Shown piece by piece: positions 1-4,994 of a stretch of 6,095 nucleotides of DNA. Position numbers and translations under genes: made by a program. The stretch's first letter is position 1, and the number at the start of each line of letters is the position of its first letter. The notes beneath the pieces are model-generated. The model ran no database searches, was not told the DNA's origin, and saw nothing but the letters and a program-made list of their open reading frames with translations. The DNA is from Beijerinckiaceae bacterium (GTDB lineage: Bacteria; Pseudomonadota; Alphaproteobacteria; Rhizobiales; Beijerinckiaceae): the NCBI GenBank assembly GCA_027311205.1, contig DAICZI010000118.1, positions 1-6,095 on the forward strand, written 5' to 3'.

Positions 1-1
1 G

Positions 2-91
2 GTTGAAATCGGCCCGCAAAAAGTGGGCTCGGCGTTGATTGCGGCCGCTAACGCCAGACTGGCACAGAAGCGTCTGCCATCAAAGCCTTGA
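2..91 (+). CDS. Possible 3' end of an unidentified gene (partial)
   Basis: An open frame enters from the left edge and ends at a TGA at 89-91. It gives 29 residues ending in ALIAAANARLAQKRLPSKP, an alanine-rich, probably helical tail with a basic end. I recognise no family. A competing minus-strand frame starts at an ATG at 154-156 behind an AGGG and leaves by the left edge. It is arginine-rich with a less protein-like composition. Third-position GC does not separate the two frames, so coding here is only possible and the strand is uncertain. Confidence 0.3.
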   Translation, partial: VEIGPQKVGSALIAAANARLAQKRLPSKP

Positions 92-200
92 AAGATGTGG
101 CAACGCCCCCTGCGAGGCTGAGGTCTAGCGGGCCCCGCGCGCACAAAACCAGGCATTTTTACCCTGTCGGCGGGATGTTCGGATGGCGGATGATTTTGAG

Positions 201-229
201 TTGACACGCTATGGGGTGTTTCATACCCT
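201..229 (+). promoter_or_regulatory. Candidate sigma-70 promoter for the transporter operon
   Basis: A perfect -35 hexamer TTGACA at 201-206 is followed after 17 bases by TACCCT at 224-229, which matches the -10 consensus TATAAT at three of six positions, including the first two and the last. Poor -10 boxes with good TTGAC elements are common in alphaproteobacterial promoters. The pair sits in an inverted repeat, AGTTGA at 199-204 and TCAACT at 230-235, which could be an operator. It is the best -35/-10 pairing I see before the operon, but it is unproven. Confidence 0.4.
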
Positions 230-292
230 TCAACTAAGCGCTTCCAACCAACGAGTTGCGCCTTGCGGGAACGGAGACGGTAGCTAGTTTTC

Positions 293-307
293 ATCGATTT
301 TATCGAT
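293..307. repeat. AT-rich palindrome pair ATCGAT-TTT-ATCGAT, possible operator
   Basis: Two copies of the self-complementary hexamer ATCGAT are separated by TTT, forming a 15-bp inverted repeat in an AT-rich patch within GC-rich DNA. TAGCTA at 281-286 and GATATC at 305-310 are further short palindromes alongside. A dimeric regulator site downstream of the candidate promoter is one reading. A short hairpin in the leader RNA is another. No regulator can be named. Confidence 0.3.
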
Positions 308-348
308 ATCCGCGCTCAATGCGTTCGCTATGGCCTGGCAAATAGTTT

Positions 349-390
349 GCTCAGCGGCGACCGGAACTGAGCGTCGTGCATGCTTGCACG
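349..390 (+). promoter_or_regulatory. Two adjacent stem-loops in the operon leader
   Basis: The first stem pairs GCTCAG (349-354) with CTGAGC (367-372). Its 12-nt loop can pair further, CGG (355-357) with CCG (361-363). The second stem pairs CGTGCA (375-380) with TGCACG (385-390) around a TGCT loop. Only two bases separate them, so they could stack. They end 64 bases before the binding-protein start codon and no T-run follows, so they are not intrinsic terminators. mRNA stabilisation or regulation of the first gene is possible but only inferred. Confidence 0.35.
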
Positions 391-441
391 CCAAGGCACG
401 CCCTGCGCGCTCCACCAAACCAAAACCAGTAACTCGAAAAC

Positions 442-446
442 AAGGA
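442..446 (+). promoter_or_regulatory. Ribosome binding site that fixes the binding-protein start
   Basis: AAGGA ends 8 bases before the ATG at 455-457. The earlier in-frame ATG at 380 has no such site, lies inside a hairpin, and would put 25 polar residues before an otherwise standard signal peptide. Confidence 0.7.
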
Positions 447-454
447 AACACCAT

Positions 455-1603
455 ATGCGAATTTCAACCTCTAAACTTGCCATTGGTTGCAGCCTTTTGG
501 CAATGCTGACGGCAATGCCCGCCGCTCATGCTGGCAAATCAGTGCTGGAAATTGCCATTCCGGCCGAGCTTTCCGGCAGCGGCGCGACCGTTGGCGTACT
601 CTGGCGCGACGGTATCATGATGGGCATTGAAGATGTCAATGCCAAGGGCGGCATTCGCGGCCACATGCTGCATGGCACCCCCTATGACACGCAGACCAAC
701 CCGGCCGTGTCCCGCGCCGTGATCCAGAAGGCGCTTGACGGCAAGCCCTACGCGGTGCTCGGCCCGGTCTATTCCGGCTCGGTCATTGTCGACGAAGCCC
801 TGACGCAGAAGGCTGGTGTCACCGAGATCATGGGTGGCGAAGCTGGCAACCTCACCACGCAGGGCGATCCGACACTGTTCCGCACCTCGCTCGGCCAGGC
901 CCAGACCATTCCGCCGATCATCAGCTATCTGAAGGACAAGGTTCACGCCAAGTCGGTCGGCGTTTCCTATGTGAATGACGATTTCGGCAAGGGTGGCAAC
1001 ACTTTGTTTCTGGCGGATGCCAAGAAGGCCGGACTCAATGTGACTTCGGATATTTCGAGCGAAGCTGGCCAAGTCACTTTCCAGCCCGATCTCCTGAAAA
1101 TGCAGGCAGCCAAGACTGATGCCGTGTTCCTTTATGACCACGAAGAAGAAGTCGCCCGCTTCCTCAAGGGCTTCCGCCAGATGGGCATGAAAGCTGCCGT
1201 TGTCGGTGGCAGCACGGTGGCTGATGCGCAGGCGATCAAGCTGTCGCAGGGTGCAACTGACGGGGCGGTTTCCTTCGCCGGCATTGGCTCCAGCTCGCCG
1301 ATCCAGGCGATCCAGAGCTTCGTCAAGCGCTTTGAGGCGAAGTACAAGACCCATCCCGATCACAATGCGATCAAGGGTTATATAGCCGTGGCGATGCTGC
1401 AGGCCGCTACCGACAAGGAAGGCAAGGCTGATCCCAGGGGTCTGGCCAAGGCCTTGCACGGCCTGACGATCACCCCGGACAAATACCCGCTGATCATGAC
1501 GCCGATGAAAGTGCTTGCCAATGGCGACATCGACAATGGCGGCTACCTCATCCAGGTCAAGGCCGGCAAGGCCGGTGTGCTGAGCTACGTCGCACCGCAA
1601 TAA
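455..1603 (+). CDS. Branched-chain amino acid type ABC transporter, periplasmic substrate-binding protein
   Basis: This 382-residue protein is the periplasmic receptor of the importer encoded just downstream. It binds the ligand between two lobes and presents it to the LivHM permease. The chosen start gives a classical Sec signal peptide: basic MRISTSK, hydrophobic residues 8-23, and an AHA|GK cleavage site after residue 26. The mature part follows the Leu/Ile/Val-binding (Peripla_BP_6) pattern: an opening strand IAIPAELSGSGA (33-44), then NAKGGIRG (62-69), YDTQTNP (77-83) and VLGPVYSGS (101-109), where family members contact the ligand. Length is normal for the family. The only cysteine (C12) is in the signal peptide, too early for a lipoprotein box, so the disulphide known from E. 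coli LivJ/LivK is absent. It is the first gene of the operon, 17 bases before livH. Family assignment is firm. The ligand could be branched-chain or another amino acid, or an amide, so I give no symbol. Confidence 0.93.
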   Translation: MRISTSKLAIGCSLLAMLTAMPAAHAGKSVLEIAIPAELSGSGATVGVLWRDGIMMGIEDVNAKGGIRGHMLHGTPYDTQTNPAVSRAVIQKALDGKPYAVLGPVYSGSVIVDEALTQKAGVTEIMGGEAGNLTTQGDPTLFRTSLGQAQTIPPIISYLKDKVHAKSVGVSYVNDDFGKGGNTLFLADAKKAGLNVTSDISSEAGQVTFQPDLLKMQAAKTDAVFLYDHEEEVARFLKGFRQMGMKAAVVGGSTVADAQAIKLSQGATDGAVSFAGIGSSSPIQAIQSFVKRFEAKYKTHPDHNAIKGYIAVAMLQAATDKEGKADPRGLAKALHGLTITPDKYPLIMTPMKVLANGDIDNGGYLIQVKAGKAGVLSYVAPQ

Positions 1604-1620
1604 GTGGATCAAAAATCGTC

Positions 1621-2493
1621 ATGATGAGTCTGCTCGTTCAGGTTCTGATTTCCGGTCTCGCGATTGGCGCTATTTATGCGCTGATCGCGGCGGGATTCTC
1701 GCTGCTGTCGCAGGGTTCGCAGACCGTCAATTTCGCCCAGGGCGATTTTGTCGTGCTGCCTGCTTTTGTGATTCTGGCAGCAAATTCGTACGGACTGCCG
1801 ATCTGGGCGGGCTTTGTCATTGCTTTGGTGGTGGCGGCTCTGGTGCTTGGCGTGTTGTTCAAGCGGTTGATGGTGGATCCCATCCTGCCGCATGGCGCGA
1901 TGCAGCTTTCCATCGCCACCATGGCGCTTTCCATCGTGCTGCAAAACAGCATGCTGAATGTCGGGGGGGCGCAGGCCTTCCCGTTTCCCGGGATCAATGG
2001 CGGCATCCACTGGGGCAATGTTTTCATTGACTGGCAGAGTGTCACCATTCTCCTGACCGCGGTTGCTGCCGTGACCGCGCTCAATCTGTTCATGGGCCGC
2101 ACCAGACTCGGCCGCGCCATTCAGGCGAGCGCCCAGGGCCCGCAGGTGGCCCGCCTGCTGGGAATCAATGTGACGCGCATGGTGCTGATCACCTTCGTGC
2201 TCAATGCCGCGCTGGTGACACTGGCCGCCTTGCTCATCAGCCCGATTTATCTGGTGAAATTCGACAATGGCATCGGCATCGGGCTTGCGGCGTTTTCGGC
2301 GGCAATCATCGGCGGGTTCAATCAGGTGCGCGGCGCGGTGGTCGGTGGGCTGCTACTGGGCGTCGTGCAGAATTTCGCCGCAACCTTTGGCCCGACGCAA
2401 TATCGCGACGCCGTGCCGATGCTGCTCTTGATCATTTTCATTCTATTCCGCCCGCAGGGCTTGCTTGGCCGGGCAGAGGAGCGGCGGGTATGA
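1621..2493 (+). CDS. livH: Branched-chain amino acid ABC transporter permease LivH
   Basis: This integral inner-membrane protein of 290 residues is one of two permease subunits forming the channel with LivM. Hydrophobic segments are visible at about 4-29, 43-54, 61-80, 93-113, 140-158, 187-207, 222-235, 238-256 and 265-282. Family landmarks are NFAQGD (37-42) after the first helix, the cytoplasmic loop GRAIQASAQGPQVARLLGI (164-182), which should contact an ATPase, and the terminal LFRPQGLLG. The gene begins with two consecutive ATG codons (1621 and 1624) and either could be used. The preceding gap contains only a poor Shine-Dalgarno match (GTGGA, 1604-1608), so its translation may be weaker than, or coupled to, the binding protein. 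Its stop overlaps the livM start as ATGA. The subunit assignment is firm, while the transported ligand is inferred from family. Confidence 0.95.
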   Translation: MMSLLVQVLISGLAIGAIYALIAAGFSLLSQGSQTVNFAQGDFVVLPAFVILAANSYGLPIWAGFVIALVVAALVLGVLFKRLMVDPILPHGAMQLSIATMALSIVLQNSMLNVGGAQAFPFPGINGGIHWGNVFIDWQSVTILLTAVAAVTALNLFMGRTRLGRAIQASAQGPQVARLLGINVTRMVLITFVLNAALVTLAALLISPIYLVKFDNGIGIGLAAFSAAIIGGFNQVRGAVVGGLLLGVVQNFAATFGPTQYRDAVPMLLLIIFILFRPQGLLGRAEERRV

Positions 2494-3440
2494 ACCATCC
2501 TTATCGTGTTCTGGCCATCGCGCTGCTGCTTGTGCTGGTGGGCGGGGTCGCGGGCTTTGGCCTGAAACCCTATCCGATCTATCTGATTTCCCAATGGGCG
2601 GTCTATACGATCAGCGCCATTGGCCTCAATCTCACGCTGGGCTATGCCGGTCAGATTTCGCTGGCGCAAGCCAGTTTTGTCGGCATTGGCGCATACGCGA
2701 CGGCGCTGCTGATGCCGCATGGCGTGCCTTTCGGGGTGACGCTGGTGATTGGCGCGGCGATCAGTTTCATTCTGGGCGTGCTGCTCGGCTTTCCAGCCTT
2801 GCGGGTGCAGGGGCATTATCTCGCCTTTGTCACGCTGGCGCTGGCGACCATCGCTTTTCTGGTGTTCCGCAACGAATCCTGGCTGACCAACGGCACCTCC
2901 GGCATTGACAAGATCGTGCGACCTTTCCCGTTTACCAGCGACCTCGCCTATCTCTGGCTTTGCCTCGGATCACTAGCAATTGTGACCCTTGGAACATGGT
3001 GGCTGCTACGCTCACCCTGGGGCCGGGCGTTTCTGGCCTTGCGGGAAAATCCGGTGCGCGCCTCCAGCCTCGGCGTTGATGTCAGGATGTACACGCTGCT
3101 GGCGTTTGCGATTGGCGCGGCGCTGGGCGGCGTATCAGGGGCGCTGTTTGCGCCGCTCGGGCAATATATCGAGCCTGCGGAATTTGCCTTGCCGCTGTCG
3201 TTCAGCCTGCTGCTGATGGTGGTTGTCGGCGGCTCAGGATCATTCCTCGGGCCGTTTCTGGGAGCCATGGTCGCCGTGGCGCTGCCTGAAGTGCTGCGCT
3301 CGTTTCAGGATTATTACCTCGTCATCTACGGCGTCATGGTCATCCTGCTCCTTGTGTTCAGCCCCGATGGCCTGGTTGGCCTTATAGAACGCGCCGTGCG
3401 CCGGCGCCCAGTTGCGGCACCAGCGGAGCCAGCAAAATGA
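2490..3440 (+). CDS. livM: Branched-chain amino acid ABC transporter permease LivM
   Basis: This second inner-membrane permease subunit (316 residues) pairs with LivH. It shows the LivM hallmark GLNLTLGYAGQISLAQ (45-60) followed by SFVGIGAY, then FPALRVQGHYLAFVTLALA (101-119), NGTSGID (134-140), and the ATPase-facing loop with LRENPVRASSLGVD (184-197). Hydrophobic stretches cover most of the rest, with about eight to ten membrane segments and an arginine-rich cytoplasmic tail (RAVRRRP). Translation starts at the ATG sharing ATGA with the livH stop. A good site, AGAGGAG (2475-2481), lies 8 bases before it, so expression is probably coupled to livH while also initiating independently. Length is typical of the short LivM form found in alphaproteobacteria. 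No missing elements are apparent. Confidence 0.95.
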   Translation: MNHPYRVLAIALLLVLVGGVAGFGLKPYPIYLISQWAVYTISAIGLNLTLGYAGQISLAQASFVGIGAYATALLMPHGVPFGVTLVIGAAISFILGVLLGFPALRVQGHYLAFVTLALATIAFLVFRNESWLTNGTSGIDKIVRPFPFTSDLAYLWLCLGSLAIVTLGTWWLLRSPWGRAFLALRENPVRASSLGVDVRMYTLLAFAIGAALGGVSGALFAPLGQYIEPAEFALPLSFSLLLMVVVGGSGSFLGPFLGAMVAVALPEVLRSFQDYYLVIYGVMVILLLVFSPDGLVGLIERAVRRRPVAAPAEPAK

Positions 3441-4180
3441 GCGTCGTTCTCGAAGCACGCGACCTCCACCGCCATTTTGGCGGCGTCAAAGCGGTCAATG
3501 GGGTTTCCTTCCAGGTTGAGGAAGGCGAGATTTTGGGCGTCATCGGCCCCAATGGCTCGGGCAAATCAACGCTGTTCAACTGCCTGCTCGGGCAAATTCC
3601 ACCCAGCATGGGCCAGGTGTTTCTTGACGGCAAGGACGTGACCGGCATGAAGCCGATTGCGCTCAGCCGTCGCGGCGTCTCCCGCACCTTTCAGCTTTTG
3701 CAGGTGTTCCCGCAATTGTCCGCGCGCGAAAACCTGATTCTGGCCGGGCAGGAGCATATTGGCAGCCGCATGAAGCGGCTGTTTGGCAAGCCCGATGCCG
3801 GCCTTACGGGTGCCGCTGACCGGATGCTCGAGCAATTCAAACTCAGCCATGTGGCCGCGCTTCCTGCTGGCGGGCTCAGCTATGGCCAGCAAAAGCTGCT
3901 CGATGCCGCCATGGCCTTCATGGCCGGCCCGCGCCTCGTGCTGCTCGACGAGCCGGCCGGCGGCGTCAACCTTTCATTGCTCGGTTCGTTCCGCGAGCGG
4001 CTGCGCGCCATGAACGCCGAGGGCGGTTCAACCTTCGTGGTCATCGAGCACAATATGGATTTTGTCATGTCGCTCTGCACCAGGGTAATGTGCATTGCCG
4101 AGGGCAAGGTGATTGCCAATGGCAAACCCGAAGATGTCCGCAACGATCCAACCGTTATCGAGGCATATCTTGGCCACTGA
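3437..4180 (+). CDS. livG: Branched-chain amino acid ABC transporter ATP-binding protein LivG
   Basis: This cytoplasmic ATPase subunit (247 residues) forms a dimer with LivF and drives transport through LivHM. All nucleotide-binding elements are present: Walker A GPNGSGKST (37-45), Q-loop RTFQ (Q86), the family-specific signature LSYGQ (147-151), Walker B LVLLDEP (167-173, catalytic E172) and H-switch H205 in VVIEHNMD. The roughly 20-residue insertion between Q-loop and signature (about 104-125) and the C-terminal NDPTVIEAYLGH are typical of LivG and distinguish it from LivF. The start ATG overlaps the livM stop (ATGA), with GGAG (3425-3428) 8 bases upstream. Its 3' end overlaps livF. Only the ligand of the complex is uncertain. 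Confidence 0.95.
   Translation: MSVVLEARDLHRHFGGVKAVNGVSFQVEEGEILGVIGPNGSGKSTLFNCLLGQIPPSMGQVFLDGKDVTGMKPIALSRRGVSRTFQLLQVFPQLSARENLILAGQEHIGSRMKRLFGKPDAGLTGAADRMLEQFKLSHVAALPAGGLSYGQQKLLDAAMAFMAGPRLVLLDEPAGGVNLSLLGSFRERLRAMNAEGGSTFVVIEHNMDFVMSLCTRVMCIAEGKVIANGKPEDVRNDPTVIEAYLGH
4160..4172 (+). promoter_or_regulatory. Ribosome binding site and TTG start chosen for livF
   Basis: GAGG at 4160-4163 lies 6 bases before an in-frame TTG at 4170-4172, inside the last codons of livG. The in-frame ATGs at 4113 and 4134 have no comparable site and would overlap livG by 68 or 47 bases. ATG 4203 would remove residues normally present before the GGYG motif. Confidence 0.55.
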
Positions 4181-4928
4181 CCCCAACTCACCCGTGCTGG
4201 TAATGGATGGCGTCGTCGGCGGCTATGGCCGCATGACCATCCTCAACGGCCTGTCGTTCTCGGTCGCCCGTGCCACCATCACCACGATCATCGGCCCCAA
4301 CGGTGCGGGCAAATCCACGGCCTTCAAGGCGATTTTCGGGCTTTTGAACCTGCGTGGCGGCCGCATCCTTCTCGAAGGCAAGGACGTGACCGGCCATAGC
4401 CCGGCGGCCCTGATCGGGCAGGGCGTATGCTATGTGCCGCAGGGCCGCAATATTTTCCCGGAACTCACGGTGCATGACAATCTGGAACTGGGCGGTGTCG
4501 CGCTGGGCACCACGGCAGCCATGCGCTCGCGTGTCGAGGAAGCGCTGGACCGCTTCCCGATTTTGCGCCAGAAGGCCCGCGCCCAGGCCTCGACCCTGTC
4601 GGGCGGCCAGCAAAAACTGCTCGAAATCGCCCGTGGCCTGATCGCCCGACCGAGCCTGATGCTCATCGACGAGCCGTCGATCGGCCTGTCGCCGCTGATG
4701 GTCAAGGATGTGTTCGCCACTTTGCAAAAACTGCGCGACCAGGGCGTATCGATCCTGATGGTCGAGCAAAACGCCCGCAGCGCGCTGGAAATCTCGGACA
4801 ATGGCATCGTGCTTGAAACCGGCCGCACCAGGCTGGTTGGCACCGCCAAATCCATCCTCAACGACCCGCGCATCGCCAAGCTGTTTTTGGGTGCCGAGGT
4901 TGATCTGGATGAACCTGCGCCAGTGTGA
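4170..4928 (+). CDS. livF: Branched-chain amino acid ABC transporter ATP-binding protein LivF
   Basis: This is the second cytoplasmic ATPase subunit, 252 residues from the TTG start. It has the N-terminal GGYGRM pattern of LivF, Walker A GPNGAGKST (42-50), Q-loop YVPQGRNIFP (Q91), signature LSGGQ (143-147) and Walker B LMLIDEP (163-169, E168). The D-loop region SIGLSP follows. The H-switch position is glutamine (Q200, in VEQNA), as is usual in LivF proteins and unlike LivG. The frame stays open upstream to an ATG at 4113 (271 residues), but the extra residues would overlap livG deeply and lack a ribosome binding site. It is the last gene of the operon and is followed after one base by a hairpin. 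Function is secure; the exact start is moderately so. Confidence 0.92.
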   Translation: MATDPNSPVLVMDGVVGGYGRMTILNGLSFSVARATITTIIGPNGAGKSTAFKAIFGLLNLRGGRILLEGKDVTGHSPAALIGQGVCYVPQGRNIFPELTVHDNLELGGVALGTTAAMRSRVEEALDRFPILRQKARAQASTLSGGQQKLLEIARGLIARPSLMLIDEPSIGLSPLMVKDVFATLQKLRDQGVSILMVEQNARSALEISDNGIVLETGRTRLVGTAKSILNDPRIAKLFLGAEVDLDEPAPV

Positions 4929-4929
4929 G

Positions 4930-4951
4930 CGTGGCCCCTATGGGCCCCACG
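4930..4951 (+). terminator. Hairpin just after livF, probable operon end
   Basis: GGCCC (4933-4937) pairs with GGGCC (4942-4946) around a CTAT loop. After a two-base bulge, CGT (4930-4932) pairs with ACG (4949-4951), for 8 base pairs in all. It begins one base past the livF stop. The following GTTCATT is only weakly T-rich, so this is not a textbook intrinsic terminator. It may protect the 3' end or act with other factors. Confidence 0.4.
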
Positions 4952-4967
4952 TTCATTAAGGGCGTTC

Positions 4968-4987
4968 CAGGCCCAATGCTGGGCCTG
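4968..4987 (-). terminator. Perfect 8-bp hairpin just after lysC
   Basis: CAGGCCCA (4968-4975) is perfectly complementary to TGGGCCTG (4980-4987) around a 4-base loop. It begins 7 bases past the lysC stop on the minus strand. The structure reads the same on both strands, so it could also act as a second barrier for transcripts from livF. No T-run follows on either strand. Confidence 0.4.
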
Positions 4988-4994
4988 TGCGCCT

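Larger units (their letters stand above)
92..454. other. Non-coding leader and promoter region of the transporter operon
   Basis: No convincing gene lies here. Short frames, including a roughly 59-codon one starting at 330, lack ribosome binding sites and run into the binding-protein gene in another frame. The stretch holds the candidate promoter, an 8-base palindrome AAGCGCTT (236-243), the AT-rich palindrome pair at 293-307, two hairpins at 349-390 and a direct repeat GCACGCC at 386-392 and 396-402. If transcription starts just after 229, the mRNA leader would be about 220 nt, which is long for a bacterial transporter operon. I recognise no known riboswitch class in it. Confidence 0.6.

Noticed and set aside
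60..75. TGGCAC resembling a sigma-54 -24 element
   Set aside because: The required GC of the -12 element (TTGC) is not present at the right spacing; CGTC is found there. A second GGCAC at 395-399 also fails spacing.
128..138. GCGGG-C-CCCGC as a terminator of the left-edge frame
   Set aside because: The one-base spacer cannot form a hairpin loop and no T-run follows. It is simply a GC palindrome.
380..454. Extending the binding protein to the ATG at 380
   Set aside because: It adds a polar 25-residue segment before the signal peptide, has no ribosome binding site, and the start codon is within a hairpin. ATG 455 has AAGGA at good spacing.
474..492. Cysteine at residue 12 of the binding protein as a lipoprotein site
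   Set aside because: It is in the middle of the hydrophobic core with only four hydrophobic residues before it, whereas a standard AHA|G signal peptidase I site follows at residue 26.
330..510. Roughly 59-codon plus-strand frame starting at 330 (MAWQIV...)
   Set aside because: No ribosome binding site, and it runs out of frame into the signal-peptide coding region. A real overlapping gene is unlikely.
539..1612. 357-codon open frame antisense to the binding-protein gene
   Set aside because: It mirrors a clear gene with a signal peptide and family motifs. Its translation is His- and Arg-rich with no recognisable domain, as expected for an antisense frame in GC-rich DNA.
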